Both the position numbers and the translations under genes were made by a program. From Prevotella sp. ne3005 (GTDB lineage: Bacteria > Bacteroidota > Bacteroidia > Bacteroidales > Bacteroidaceae), in assembly GCF_900110085.1 (NCBI RefSeq), contig NZ_FOCK01000001.1, positions 640,006 through 704,005 of the forward strand: a DNA stretch of 64,000 nt, read 5' to 3'. This document shows, one piece after another, positions 37,601 through 47,627 of the stretch. Position 1 is the stretch's first letter; the number at the start of each line of letters is the position of its first letter. The notes under the pieces were generated by a model that was not told the DNA's origin, ran no database searches, and worked only from the letters and a program-made list of their open reading frames with translations.

Positions 37601-39880
37601 ATGAAGACTACTATGGCAGAAGATGAACTAAAATTGCAGGAAGAAGCTGACGACCAACTGATTAACGGTGCGTTTGAGGTATTACTGAATGATTATGTGG
37701 CGTCGCGACACCGTAAGAAAGTGGACCTCATCACGAAGGCCTTTAACTTTGCCCGTCAGGCGCATAAGGGTGTGCGCCGACTGTCGGGAGAGCCGTATAT
37801 CATGCACCCGATTGCGGTGGCGCAGATTGCCTGTAAAGAAATCGGTCTCGGATCCACAAGTATCTGTGCGGCCCTGCTCCACGATGTGGTAGAGGACACA
37901 GACTACACCGTGGAGGATATCGAGAATATCTTCGGAGCCAAGATAGCACAGATTGTAGACGGACTGACGAAGATCAGTGGTGGTATCTTCGGAGAACAGG
38001 CTTCAGCACAGGCAGAGAATTTCAAGAAACTGCTGCTGACGATGAGCGATGATATCCGTGTGATCCTTATCAAGATCTGCGACCGTCTACACAATATGCG
38101 TACGCTGGATTCGCAGCCTGCCAACAAACAATACAAGATTGCGGGTGAGACCCTCTATATCTACGCCCCTCTGGCAAACCGTCTGGGCCTCAACAAAATC
38201 AAATCGGAACTCGAGAACTTAAGTTTCAGATTCGAGCATCCCGATGAGTTTGCTGCCATCGAGAACAAACTGAAGTCCACCAGTGTATCCCGTGACGAAC
38301 TGTTTGCACAGTTTACCACTCCCATCGAGGAAGCCCTTAAGGGGATGGGTATCAAATATGAGATTAAGGAACGCGTAAAAAGCCCCTACTCCATCTGGAA
38401 CAAGATGCAGAACAAGCACGTCAGCTTTGAGGAGATCTATGACATCCTCGCCGTGCGCATCATCTTCACACCCAACAACCGCGAGGACGAAATCAACGAG
38501 TGTTTCAAGATTTACGTAGCCATCTCGAAGATCTACAAGTCACATCCAGACCGTCTGCGCGACTGGCTCTCACACCCGAAGGCCAACGGTTATCAGGCCC
38601 TCCATGTGACGCTAATGTCGAAACAAGGTCGCTGGATAGAGGTACAGATACGCTCAGACCGCATGGACGAGATTGCGGAGCAGGGATTTGCTGCCCATTG
38701 GAAATACAAAGACGGCGTAGAAGAAGAATATACGGAGGACGAAACCGAACTGAACGAGTGGCTTCGCACCATCAAGGAGATCCTCGACGACCCACAGCCC
38801 GACGCCATGGACTTCCTCGACACCATCAAACTGAACCTCTTTGCCAGTGAGATATTCGTATTTACCCCGAAGGGAGAAATCCGTACATTGCCTGCCAACT
38901 GTACAGCCCTCGATTTCGCCTTCTCCATCCACACCTTCCTCGGCAGCCACTGTATCGGTGCCAAGGTGAATCACAAGCTCGTGCCACTGAGTCATAAGTT
39001 GCAGAGTGGTGATCAGGTAGAGATTCTCACATCCAAGTCGCAGCACGTCAGTCCGTCGTGGATCAATTTCGTCTCTACGGCGAAGGCAAAGGCTAAGATT
39101 CAGGCCATCCTGCGCCGTGACAACCGTGAGATACAGCGCAAGGGAGAAGACACATTGAATGCCTTCCTGCAGAAGAACGGCTTCGAACCCAGTCTTGTGC
39201 TGGCTGATAAACTGGCGGAATTCCATGACTACAGCAAACGTGGAGAGTTCTATATGGCCTTAGGAGAGAAGATCGTACTCTTGGGCGAGAAGGATATCGA
39301 CGAACTGAACGGTAAGAATAAGGTAAGCGACGACGGCATCGGCTGGCGCAAATATGTGCCCTTTGTGGGCAAGAAGAAAAAGGAAGAGACGCAGAAGCAT
39401 GACCTCTTTATCGTACCAGAGAAGTTCAACCGCAAGAAGCCTATCTTCATCAATGAGGAGAACATCAACCAGTATAAGTTCATGGGCTGCTGTCATCCTA
39501 TCCCCGGCGACGATGCCCTTGGCTATATTAACAATAAAAACCAGATAGAGATTCACAAGCGCACCTGTCCCGTGGCCGCCAAGCTGAAGTCAAGCTTCGG
39601 AAACCGCATCCTCGATATCAAGTGGGACATGCACAAGATTCTCTATTTCGACGCCACCATCCGCATCAGCGGTATCGACCGTGTGGGAATGCTGAACGAG
39701 ATTACGCAGATTATCTCTTCTCAGATGAATGTCAACATCCATAAGATAACCATCACCTGTGAAGACGGCATCTTCGACGGAAGCATCGACTTGCGCGTCC
39801 ACGACCGTGAGGATGTAAAAACCATCATCGACAACCTCAAGCGAGTGCCTGACCTCAAGGAAATCTCGGAAATCATGTAA
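37601..39880 (+). CDS. Bifunctional (p)ppGpp synthetase/hydrolase (Rel/SpoT)
   Basis: 759 residues. The HD hydrolase domain has His69 and HDVVED (94-99); the synthetase domain has RVKSPYSIWNKMQNK and YDILAVRIIF. A TGS domain (VFTPKGEIRTLPANCTALDFA) and a C-terminal ACT domain complete the enzyme. It makes and removes the stringent-response alarmone. The HD motif looks intact, so both activities are expected. An ATG four codons in (37613) is also possible. It follows mltD by 33 nt, and the pectinesterase gene follows 14 nt later. Confidence 0.95.
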   Translation: MKTTMAEDELKLQEEADDQLINGAFEVLLNDYVASRHRKKVDLITKAFNFARQAHKGVRRLSGEPYIMHPIAVAQIACKEIGLGSTSICAALLHDVVEDTDYTVEDIENIFGAKIAQIVDGLTKISGGIFGEQASAQAENFKKLLLTMSDDIRVILIKICDRLHNMRTLDSQPANKQYKIAGETLYIYAPLANRLGLNKIKSELENLSFRFEHPDEFAAIENKLKSTSVSRDELFAQFTTPIEEALKGMGIKYEIKERVKSPYSIWNKMQNKHVSFEEIYDILAVRIIFTPNNREDEINECFKIYVAISKIYKSHPDRLRDWLSHPKANGYQALHVTLMSKQGRWIEVQIRSDRMDEIAEQGFAAHWKYKDGVEEEYTEDETELNEWLRTIKEILDDPQPDAMDFLDTIKLNLFASEIFVFTPKGEIRTLPANCTALDFAFSIHTFLGSHCIGAKVNHKLVPLSHKLQSGDQVEILTSKSQHVSPSWINFVSTAKAKAKIQAILRRDNREIQRKGEDTLNAFLQKNGFEPSLVLADKLAEFHDYSKRGEFYMALGEKIVLLGEKDIDELNGKNKVSDDGIGWRKYVPFVGKKKKEETQKHDLFIVPEKFNRKKPIFINEENINQYKFMGCCHPIPGDDALGYINNKNQIEIHKRTCPVAAKLKSSFGNRILDIKWDMHKILYFDATIRISGIDRVGMLNEITQIISSQMNVNIHKITITCEDGIFDGSIDLRVHDREDVKTIIDNLKRVPDLKEISEIM

Positions 39881-39894
39881 AAATCAACTACAAT

Positions 39895-40863
39895 ATGAAA
39901 AAACTACTTCTACTAATCGCTGTAACACTTACGGTCGCAGCACAAGCAAAAAGCTACGACAACCCGGATACGATTTTCGTGGCACGCGACGGCACGGGAG
40001 AGTTCCGTACCATCGACGAAGCCATCGAGGTATGCCGGGCCTTTATGGACTATCACAAAGTGATCTTCGTAAAGAACGGTACCTACAAAGAGAAGCTGAT
40101 CATTCCCCAGTGGCTGCAGAACATCGAGATTTGCGGTGAAAGCAAGGAGAAGACCATCATCACCTATGACGACCACGCCAATGTGAAACGTCCGGAGACA
40201 GGCAAGCCCATGGGTACCTTCCGCACTTACACGCTGAAGATAGAGGGTAATGCCATCACGCTGAAGAACCTCACCATCGAGAACAACTCCGCTCGGTTAG
40301 GACAGGCAGTAGCACTACATACAGAAGGTGATCGTCTGCTCTTTATCAACTGCCGCTTTATCGGTCATCAGGACACCATCTACACTGGTGTGGCCGGTAC
40401 CCGCCTGTATTTCAAAGGCTGTTATATCTGCGGCACCACAGACTTTATCTTTGGCCCGTCCATTGCATGGTTTGAAGACTGCACCATCGAGAGTCTTGTC
40501 AACTCCTATGTCACAGCAGCCTCCACACCTAAGGATCAAGCTTATGGCTACATATTTAATAACTGTCGTCTGATTGCCAAAGAAGGCGTAGACCAGGTAT
40601 ATCTGGGGCGTCCTTGGCGTGATTACGGTTATACACTTTTCATGAATTGCGAACTTGGAGGTCATATCCGTCCTGAAGGATGGCACCACTGGGAGAAGCA
40701 GCACGAACAAACAGCCCGCTATCTTGAATACAACAACAGTGGCGAGGGAGCAAAAACCAAGGACCGTGTGGTCTGGAGTCATCAGCTCACGAAAAAGGAG
40801 GCTGCCCAAATTACACCAGAGACTGTATTTTCTGTAGGTTCCAAATGGAATCCGCTACAATAA
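39895..40863 (+). CDS. Secreted pectinesterase (pectin methylesterase)
   Basis: 322 residues with a signal peptide (MKKLLLLIAVTLTVAAQA|KS). The CE8 family motifs are GQAVALHTEGDR, HQDTIYTG (Asp160), GTTDFIFG (Asp183) and LGRPWRDYGYT (the Arg). It removes methyl groups from homogalacturonan, preparing it for lyases. No SusC/SusD or other pectin genes are nearby; it stands alone after rel. It implies growth on plant pectin, as in rumen or gut Prevotella. Confidence 0.93.
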   Translation: MKKLLLLIAVTLTVAAQAKSYDNPDTIFVARDGTGEFRTIDEAIEVCRAFMDYHKVIFVKNGTYKEKLIIPQWLQNIEICGESKEKTIITYDDHANVKRPETGKPMGTFRTYTLKIEGNAITLKNLTIENNSARLGQAVALHTEGDRLLFINCRFIGHQDTIYTGVAGTRLYFKGCYICGTTDFIFGPSIAWFEDCTIESLVNSYVTAASTPKDQAYGYIFNNCRLIAKEGVDQVYLGRPWRDYGYTLFMNCELGGHIRPEGWHHWEKQHEQTARYLEYNNSGEGAKTKDRVVWSHQLTKKEAAQITPETVFSVGSKWNPLQ

Positions 40864-40883
40864 ACTCAAAAGCTAACAACCGC

Positions 40884-43800
40884 ATGAAGAAATTACTTAT
40901 TACCATTGCCTGTGTCGCCACTTCTCTCACGACAATGGCACAGCAAAAGCCGCTCTGGTTGCGTTATAGCGCAATCTCTCCAGACGGCAAGACGATTGTG
41001 TTTTCTTACAAAGGAGACCTTTTTACGGTTCCTACAACAGGGGGTGTAGCCCGACAGCTGACTACCAACCCCGCTTACGATGCCTATCCTGTATGGAGTC
41101 CTGACGGCAGTAAGATTGCTTTCGCCTCTGCCCGTGAGGGAAGTCTCGACGTCTATGTCGTCGGACAATATGGTGGAGAGCCCACACGTCTAACCACAAA
41201 CAGCGGCTCCGAACTTCCCTTGGCATTTAAGGACAACGACCACGTGCTTTTCAGCACCAATGCGATGCCCTCGGCACAGTCGAACATCTTTGCCAGTGCC
41301 AAGTTTCCACAGATCTATGAGGTGGGACTCCATGGCGGCAGACCCCGTATGTTCTCTGCCATCGCCATGGCTGCCCTCAGCATCAACCAGCAGACGGGCG
41401 ATCTGCTCTATCAGGATATGAAGGGCAGTGAGGATGCATTCCGTAAGCACCACCAATCGCCTATCTGCCGTGACATCTGGTTACTCTCCAAGGGAGCCTA
41501 CACTAAACTGACGGACTTCGGCGGTGAAGACCGTAACCCTGTATGGAAAGCCGATGGCAGTGGCTTTTACTATCTGAGTGAGAAAGACGGCACATCGAAC
41601 ATCTACTGTCGCAGCGTGGACGGTAAACAGGAACAGCAGATCACACGTCATCAGAAGAACCCTGTACGTTATCTGACGGCAGCCAACGACGGCACACTCT
41701 GTTATAGCTACGACGGCGAGATCTACACCGTCCGTGCAGGCAGTGAGCCGCAGCATGTAGCCGTTACCATTGTTAGCGACCGTGCCGATCGTGACTTGAT
41801 TCGTCAGGTAAGGACTACAGGAGCTACGGAGATCAGTGTGTCGCCCAAGAACAAGGAGATTGCCTTCGTGCTTCACGGTGATGTCTATGTCACCTCTACC
41901 GAGTACAAGACCACAAAGCGCATCACAGATACACCAGAGCAGGAACGTAGCATCAGCTTTTCACCTGACGGCCGCAGCATTGCCTATGCCTCGGAGCGTG
42001 GCGGCTGCTGGAACATCTATCAGACCACTATCAAGAACAAGGACGAGAAGCAGTTTACCTATGCCACCGACCTCAAGGAGGAACAGCTGACGAATCAGAA
42101 CAAGACCTCTTTCCAGCCGCAGTATAGTCCAGACGGTAAGGAGATAGCCTATTTCGAGGACCGCGGCACCATCCGCATCATCAACCTCGCCAGCAAGCAA
42201 ATCCGCACAGTGATGGACGGCAAGTTTGTCTTCTCCTATAGCGATGGCGACATCGATTTTGCCTGGAGTCCTGACAGCAAGTGGCTCCTTGCCAGTTATA
42301 TCGGTGACGGTGGCTACCACCATACTGACATCGCCCTGCTCGATGCCTCAGGCAAAGAGAAGCCTTTCAACCTGACGAACAGCGCCTATAACGACGATAA
42401 CGGCAAGTGGGTGATTGATGGTAAGGCCATGCTCTTCCGCAGTGACCGTGAGGGTTATAAGAACCATGGTGGACATGGTGTGGAGAGAGACTACTTCCTG
42501 ATGTTCTTCGACATCGACGCCTATGAGCGATTCCTCATGACGAAGGAAGAGAAAGCCCTCTTAGACGAAGCCAACAACCCCAAGAAATCGGAGAAATCCG
42601 AGGCTTCCGCCAAATCCGGCAAGAACGAAAAAGCCACGAAGGCTCCTGCTTCTGTACCAGTATTGAGCCTCGACCTGGAGAACTGCCGTAAACGCGTGGT
42701 AAGAGTGACGGCCAACTCTTCTTCACTTGGTGATGCCGTGATGACAGCCAAGGGTGATACACTCTATTACCAGGCAGCCTTCGAGGGTGGTTATGACCTT
42801 TGGAAGCACGACCTGCTGGAGGGTAAAACGGAGATTGTGCTGAAAGATATAGGGCGTGGCTATCTGGATACAGATGAAAAGATGAAGGAACTCTACCAGA
42901 TTGGCAAGGGTGGCATCAAGAAGATCGACCTCGCCAAAGGCAAGCCTTCAAACATCGACTTTGAGGCTACCTTTAACTATCGTCCCTATAAAGAGCGTGA
43001 GAACCTCTACGACCATGTTTGGCGACAGGTGAAGGATAAGTTCTACCGCACCGACATTCATGGTGTAGACTGGGAGGAATATCGTGAGATCTATGCCAAA
43101 TTCCTACCTTATATTAATAATGAGTACGACTTCGGCGAGATGCTTTGTGAACTTCTCGGCGAGCTGAATGCCTCGCACACAGGAGCCCGCTATCGTCCTT
43201 CGGCTCCCTCACAGACTGCAGAATTGGGTGCTTTCTTCGATGAGAACTACGAAGGTGATGGTCTGAAGATCGCTGAGATTGTCTATGGCGGTCCACTTTC
43301 CATCCGTAAGACGGGTATCAAGGCTGGCGACATTATCGAGCGAATTGATGGCATAACCATCAAGAAAGGTGAAGACTACTTTCCGCTATTGGAAGGCAAA
43401 GCCAATAGACCTGTACGTCTCACCGTTGGCGGTAAGGAGATTACTGTGAAACCCATCACGAAGTCGAAGTTGAGCGATCTGCTCTATGACCGTTGGGTAG
43501 AGCGCAACCGTCAGATGGTGGACAGCCTCTCTGGAGGCCGTGTGGCCTATGTGCATATCGCCTCAATGAATGGCGACTGTTTCCGTAAGCTCTATAATGA
43601 GTTGTTGAATGAGGATAACCGTAATCGCGATGCAGTCATCGTAGACGAGCGCCATAATGGTGGTGGATATCTGCACGACGACCTCTGCCACCTGCTGAGC
43701 GGACGTCAGCACTCTCACTTCCTGGCTCACGGCAAGTACCTTGGTGTAGAGCCTTCAGCCCAATGGATTGGTCCTTCGTGTGTTCTGATTTGTGAGGATG

Positions 43801-44135
43801 ACTATAGTAATGCATGCGGATTCCCTCGTGAATATCAGGACCTGCAGATTGGCAAGCTCATCGGAACGCCTGTAGCAGGTACAGCTTCCAGCGTATGGTG
43901 GGAGACACTCGTCAACGGTATCACCTTCGGTATCCCACAGGTGGGGCGTATTGATATGCGTGGCGACTATGGCGAGAACACCCTCTTGAAGCCTGAGATC
44001 ATTGTCTATAACACCCCTGAGGATTATCTCAGCGGACGAGATCGGCAGTTGGAGAGAGCCGTTGAGGAAATGCTGAAGGAAGCCGATGCCTTCAAGCAGA
44101 AGCATAAGGATGAATTCGGAGGAAGACCCAGATAA
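40884..44135 (+). CDS. Tricorn-like S41 peptidase
   Basis: 1083 residues from the ATG at 40884, which gives the signal peptide MKKLLITIACVATSLTTMA. An ATG at 40845 also opens the frame but sits inside the pectinesterase gene and adds a non-signal extension. The first 550 residues form TolB/WD-like beta-propeller repeats (YSAISPDGKTIVFSYKGDLF, PVWSPDGSKIAFAS, FSPDGRSIAYAS). A PDZ domain (about 790-860) and an S41 catalytic domain (GRVAYVHIASMNGDC, VIVDERHNGGGYLHDDL) follow. These large proteases degrade peptides, here probably in the periplasm. A lysine/glutamate-rich stretch lies near 570-600. A terminator follows. Confidence 0.9.
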   Translation: MKKLLITIACVATSLTTMAQQKPLWLRYSAISPDGKTIVFSYKGDLFTVPTTGGVARQLTTNPAYDAYPVWSPDGSKIAFASAREGSLDVYVVGQYGGEPTRLTTNSGSELPLAFKDNDHVLFSTNAMPSAQSNIFASAKFPQIYEVGLHGGRPRMFSAIAMAALSINQQTGDLLYQDMKGSEDAFRKHHQSPICRDIWLLSKGAYTKLTDFGGEDRNPVWKADGSGFYYLSEKDGTSNIYCRSVDGKQEQQITRHQKNPVRYLTAANDGTLCYSYDGEIYTVRAGSEPQHVAVTIVSDRADRDLIRQVRTTGATEISVSPKNKEIAFVLHGDVYVTSTEYKTTKRITDTPEQERSISFSPDGRSIAYASERGGCWNIYQTTIKNKDEKQFTYATDLKEEQLTNQNKTSFQPQYSPDGKEIAYFEDRGTIRIINLASKQIRTVMDGKFVFSYSDGDIDFAWSPDSKWLLASYIGDGGYHHTDIALLDASGKEKPFNLTNSAYNDDNGKWVIDGKAMLFRSDREGYKNHGGHGVERDYFLMFFDIDAYERFLMTKEEKALLDEANNPKKSEKSEASAKSGKNEKATKAPASVPVLSLDLENCRKRVVRVTANSSSLGDAVMTAKGDTLYYQAAFEGGYDLWKHDLLEGKTEIVLKDIGRGYLDTDEKMKELYQIGKGGIKKIDLAKGKPSNIDFEATFNYRPYKERENLYDHVWRQVKDKFYRTDIHGVDWEEYREIYAKFLPYINNEYDFGEMLCELLGELNASHTGARYRPSAPSQTAELGAFFDENYEGDGLKIAEIVYGGPLSIRKTGIKAGDIIERIDGITIKKGEDYFPLLEGKANRPVRLTVGGKEITVKPITKSKLSDLLYDRWVERNRQMVDSLSGGRVAYVHIASMNGDCFRKLYNELLNEDNRNRDAVIVDERHNGGGYLHDDLCHLLSGRQHSHFLAHGKYLGVEPSAQWIGPSCVLICEDDYSNACGFPREYQDLQIGKLIGTPVAGTASSVWWETLVNGITFGIPQVGRIDMRGDYGENTLLKPEIIVYNTPEDYLSGRDRQLERAVEEMLKEADAFKQKHKDEFGGRPR

Positions 44136-44136
44136 C

Positions 44137-44166
44137 AATAATCCCCGCCAAATGGCTGGGATTATT
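44137..44166. terminator. Bidirectional terminator between tricorn-like protease and merR
   Basis: AATAATCCC (44137-44145) and GGGATTATT (44158-44166) pair perfectly, with inner GCC/GGC pairs closing on AAAT. It lies 2 nt after the protease stop and 3 nt from the merR stop. Confidence 0.92.
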
Positions 44167-44168
44167 GT

Positions 44169-44519
44169 TTATTGAAGGTAATCCAACTGTTTCTTCAATA
44201 CCTGCAGTTCATCGCGCACCGCTATCAGGCGCTCCAGGGCATCAGCCTTGGTTTCTGCACCTTTGCGGTTCTGCGTCAGGATCTTACGGGCTGCGGAGAT
44301 CTTGAAGCCACGCTTCTTCACAAGGTTATGGATCAACCGGATCTGCTCAATATCCTTTTCTTGATACTGACGCACCTTTGAAGGTCCGCTTACCTTCGGC
44401 TTCAGGAATGGGAACTCCTGCTCCCAGTAGCGAAGCGTACTCTCATTGAGTTCAAACATCTCTGCCACCTCCTTGATGGAGTAGTAGAGCTTCAGGTTCT
44501 TGTTCAGATTCAGTGCCAT
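44169..44519 (-). CDS. MerR-family transcriptional regulator
   Basis: 116 residues. The winged helix-turn-helix is at the N-terminal half (KLYYSIKEVAEMFELNESTLRYWEQEFPFLKPK), typical of MerR proteins. The C-terminal part is a short helical dimerisation arm (EIQ.RL..NLVKKRGFKISAARKIL) with no Cys metal site. It follows alaS by 21 nt and is probably co-transcribed. The regulated genes are not evident from the sequence. Confidence 0.9.
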   Translation of the reverse strand: MALNLNKNLKLYYSIKEVAEMFELNESTLRYWEQEFPFLKPKVSGPSKVRQYQEKDIEQIRLIHNLVKKRGFKISAARKILTQNRKGAETKADALERLIAVRDELQVLKKQLDYLQ

Positions 44520-44540
44520 AATTACCTCCTTATTTCTTGT

Positions 44541-47192
44541 TTACAACTTGCAAAGCTCAATGACCTTGTCGATAGCGGCAGAGAGACCATCAGGGTTCTT
44601 ACCACCAGCAGAGGCGAAGTGAGGCTGTCCGCCACCACCACCCTGCATCAGTTTGGCGGCCTCACGAACGAGCTGGCCTGCATTCAGACCATGATCCTTC
44701 ACCATATCATCGCTGAGCATGACGTTCAGCATAGGTTTGCTGTCGAAGATGGTACCTACCACACAAACGAGGCCCTCTGGATGCAGCTCGCGCACCTTGA
44801 ACACCAGATCCTTGGCAGCATTGGGCATCATGTCGAACTTACCTGTTACCACTGTGACACCATTCACAGTACGGGCCTTCTTGACCAGTTCCTGAGAGAG
44901 GGCCTGCACACGCTGAGCCTGGAACTGCTCGATATCCTTCTTCATGGAGTCGTGCTCCTCGATATACTTGGCAATGACGCCCTGCAGATCCTTGGCATTG
45001 TTGAAGAATGCCTTTACAGCCTTCAGGATATCCTCTGTCTGATAGAGCAGCTCCTCGCATTCCTTACCAGTCTTGGCCTCGATACGACGGATACCTGCTG
45101 CCACAGAACTCTCGGAAACAATCTTGAAGAAGCCGATCTTACCTGTGGCTTTAGCGTGGATACCACCGCAGAACTCACAAGAAGGTCCGAAGCGAACCAC
45201 ACGCACCTTGTCGCCATACTTCTCGCCGAAGAGGGCGATGGCACCAAGTTTCTTGGCCTCATCGAAGGGCACGTCACGATGCTCGTCGAGCTGAATGTCC
45301 TGACGAATCATATCGTTCACCATGCGCTCCACCTCACGGATCTGCTCATCGCTCACCTTCTCGAAGTGAGAGAAGTCGAAGCGCAGGGTATCAGGCGATA
45401 CGAACGAACCCTTCTGCTCTACATGATCACCCAGAATCTGCTTCAAGGCGTAGTCGAGCAGGTGGGTAGCGGTATGGTTGGCAGCAGAGGCGTCGCGCTT
45501 TTCGGTATCCACACAAGCCATGAACTGGGCTGATGGATCCTTAGGCAGTTGCTTCACGATATGTACAGTCTGGTTGTTCTCGCGCTTGGAGTCGATGATG
45601 TCGATGGTTTCAGCCTCGTTGCAGATAACACCCTGGTCACCTACCTGACCACCCATCTCGCCATAGAACGGCGTATAGTCGAGTACGAGCTCATAGAACT
45701 CGTTCTTCTTCTGCGTCACCTTACGATAGCGCAGGATGTGGCACTCGTATTCCGTATAGTCATAGCCTACGAACTGCTGCTCACCTTGGGCAATCTCCAC
45801 CCAGTCTGAGTTCTCTACAGCAGCTGCATTACGCGCACGCTCCTTCTGCTTCTGCATCTCCACATTGAACTGTTCCTCGTTGACGGTGAAGCCGTTCTCA
45901 CGACAAATGAGCTCCGTAAGATCGAGGGGGAAGCCATAGGTATCGAAGAGGCGGAAAGCCTGTTCGCCATTCAACTCCTTCTCTCCCTTACCCTTCATCT
46001 CGTCCATCGCTTTGTCGAGCAGGGAGATACCCTTGTCGAGAGTGCGGAGGAAAGCATCTTCCTCTTCCTTCATCACCTTTGAAATCAGCTGCTGCTGGGC
46101 CTTCAACTCTGGGAAGGCCTCGCCCATCTCAGCTACCAGCGTAGGCACGAGTTTATAGAGGAACGACTCCTTCTGATTCAGGAATGTATAGGCGTAGCGC
46201 ACAGCACGACGGAGGATACGACGAATCACGTAGCCGGCCTTAGCGTTCGAAGGCAGCTGGCCATCAGCAATCGAGAATGATACGGCACGAAGATGGTCGG
46301 CACAGACGCGCATAGCCACGTTGATGTCATCCTGCTCCTTGCTGACTTCACCCTCCTCGAAGGTAGTATATTTCAGCCCAGTAATCTGCTCCTCGGCCTT
46401 AATGATGGGCTGGAAGATATCGGTATCGTAGTTGGAGTGCTTGCCCTGCAGCATGCGGACGAGGCGCTCGAAGCCCATACCTGTATCGATGACGTTCATC
46501 GAGAGTTTCTCAAGACTACCGTCAGCCTTGCGGTTGAACTGCATGAACACGAGGTTCCAGATCTCAATCACCTGGGGATCGTCCTGGTTTACGAGCTCAC
46601 GACCACTCTTGCCAGAGGCCTTGCGCTGCTCAGGAGTACGGGAATCCACGTGGATCTCAGAGCAAGGGCCACAAGGACCCGTATCGCCCATCTCCCAGAA
46701 ATTGTCGTGCTTGTTACCATTGATGATATGGTCCTCGGGCACGTGCTTAGCCCAATACTTGGCAGCCTCATCGTCGCGAGGGATGTTTTCCTCGGGCGAA
46801 CCCTCGAAAACAGTCACGTAGAGATCCTCGGGATTCAACTTCAGCACGTCCACCAGATACTCCCAGGCCATATCGATAGCGCCTTCCTTGAAGTAGTCGC
46901 CAAACGACCAGTTGCCGAGCATCTCAAACATCGTGTGATGGTAGGTATCGTGGCCCACCTCCTCAAGGTCGTTGTGCTTACCAGAGACGCGAAGGCACTT
47001 CTGGGTATCGGCACGACGGCGCGGCTCTGGGTCGCGAGTGCCGAGAATGATATCTTTCCACTGGTTCATACCAGCATTAGTGAACATCAGTGTGGGGTCG
47101 TCCTTAATCACCATCGGTGCAGAAGGCACGATGGCATGTTGTTTCGACTCAAAGAACTTCTTGAATGAGTCGCGAATCTCGTTTGCTGTCAT
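44541..47192 (-). CDS. alaS: Alanyl-tRNA synthetase
   Basis: 883 residues, normal length. The class II core contains [18 protein letters not shown] and the editing domain has the zinc ligands in [12 protein letters not shown] and [10 protein letters not shown]. The C-Ala domain ends with [16 protein letters not shown]. It charges tRNA-Ala and edits mischarged Ser and Gly. Its promoter (47237-47268) contains a palindrome, and the leader contains TTACGAA heptamers. MerR follows. Confidence 0.98.
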   Translation of the reverse strand: MTANEIRDSFKKFFESKQHAIVPSAPMVIKDDPTLMFTNAGMNQWKDIILGTRDPEPRRRADTQKCLRVSGKHNDLEEVGHDTYHHTMFEMLGNWSFGDYFKEGAIDMAWEYLVDVLKLNPEDLYVTVFEGSPEENIPRDDEAAKYWAKHVPEDHIINGNKHDNFWEMGDTGPCGPCSEIHVDSRTPEQRKASGKSGRELVNQDDPQVIEIWNLVFMQFNRKADGSLEKLSMNVIDTGMGFERLVRMLQGKHSNYDTDIFQPIIKAEEQITGLKYTTFEEGEVSKEQDDINVAMRVCADHLRAVSFSIADGQLPSNAKAGYVIRRILRRAVRYAYTFLNQKESFLYKLVPTLVAEMGEAFPELKAQQQLISKVMKEEEDAFLRTLDKGISLLDKAMDEMKGKGEKELNGEQAFRLFDTYGFPLDLTELICRENGFTVNEEQFNVEMQKQKERARNAAAVENSDWVEIAQGEQQFVGYDYTEYECHILRYRKVTQKKNEFYELVLDYTPFYGEMGGQVGDQGVICNEAETIDIIDSKRENNQTVHIVKQLPKDPSAQFMACVDTEKRDASAANHTATHLLDYALKQILGDHVEQKGSFVSPDTLRFDFSHFEKVSDEQIREVERMVNDMIRQDIQLDEHRDVPFDEAKKLGAIALFGEKYGDKVRVVRFGPSCEFCGGIHAKATGKIGFFKIVSESSVAAGIRRIEAKTGKECEELLYQTEDILKAVKAFFNNAKDLQGVIAKYIEEHDSMKKDIEQFQAQRVQALSQELVKKARTVNGVTVVTGKFDMMPNAAKDLVFKVRELHPEGLVCVVGTIFDSKPMLNVMLSDDMVKDHGLNAGQLVREAAKLMQGGGGGQPHFASAGGKNPDGLSAAIDKVIELCKL

Positions 47193-47200
47193 CTTTCTAT

Positions 47201-47228
47201 TTACGAATTACGAATTACAATTTACTAT
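47201..47228. repeat. Four tandem heptamers (TTACGAA type) in the alaS leader
   Basis: TTACGAA, TTACGAA, TTACAAT, TTACTAT run in exact 7-nt steps between the alaS ATG and its -7 box. Confidence 0.75.
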
Positions 47229-47236
47229 TTGGCCTG

Positions 47237-47275
47237 CAAAGTTAAGCCTTTTTTCTGAGATAACCAAAGGTTATC
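47237..47275 (-). promoter_or_regulatory. alaS promoter overlapping a palindrome
   Basis: The minus strand has TTTG (47268-47265), a 20-nt spacer and TAACTTTG (47244-47237). The -33 box lies inside the palindrome GATAACC-AAA-GGTTATC (47259-47275), which could be an operator. Confidence 0.75.
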
Positions 47276-47367
47276 AAGGTTTTTTCAATTCGGAATGATG
47301 GTCCCACCCCTTGCTGCCCAGTCGATTTTTTATTACAAACGTCCATCTGTCCGCTTCACCCTTGGAG

Positions 47368-47426
47368 TTTACTCCGACTAAAGCAGGACTTTACTCCGGG
47401 TAAACCTCCACTTTACTCCGAGTAAA
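47368..47426. repeat. 22-bp-period array of TTTACTCCGAGTAAA palindromes, second locus
   Basis: Units start at 47368 (TTTACTCCGACTAAA), 47390 (TTTACTCCGGGTAAA) and 47412 (TTTACTCCGAGTAAA), exactly 22 bp apart. The last is a perfect copy of 19806-19820. Confidence 0.92.
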
Positions 47427-47590
47427 GCCCCTTTTTAGACGGCGCAAAATCAAAATCCACCTAATCGTTTGATTGCCAGCGACTTATAGAACCTTCAAGA
47501 TAATAACGAAATTCCATTACAATCAGCCATATTAAAAAGACACTTCACGCTAAAAAAACTTAATTCCTCTTCTTTCTCGCCAAAAATGAT

Positions 47591-47598
47591 TAACTTTG
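47591..47598 (+). promoter_or_regulatory. -7 box for topoisomerase IV subunit A
   Basis: TAACTTTG. It lies inside the first codons of a longer frame (ATG 47586), which shows that the real start is the ATG at 47628. No good -33 element is visible. Confidence 0.6.
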
Positions 47599-47627
47599 CA
47601 CGCAGAAAGCTAAAGACCCATAAGCAA

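Larger units (their letters stand above)
47193..47627. other. Intergenic region between alaS and parC
   Basis: It holds the alaS promoter and heptamers, a 22-bp-period palindrome array (47368-47426), and, at its right end, the -7 box of the topoisomerase gene. The remaining segments (about 47280-47360 and 47430-47580) show no recognisable coding or regulatory signal. Confidence 0.8.

Noticed and set aside
40845..40883. Start of the tricorn-like protease inside the pectinesterase gene
   Set aside because: The extra 13 residues do not fit a signal peptide; the ATG at 40884 does.
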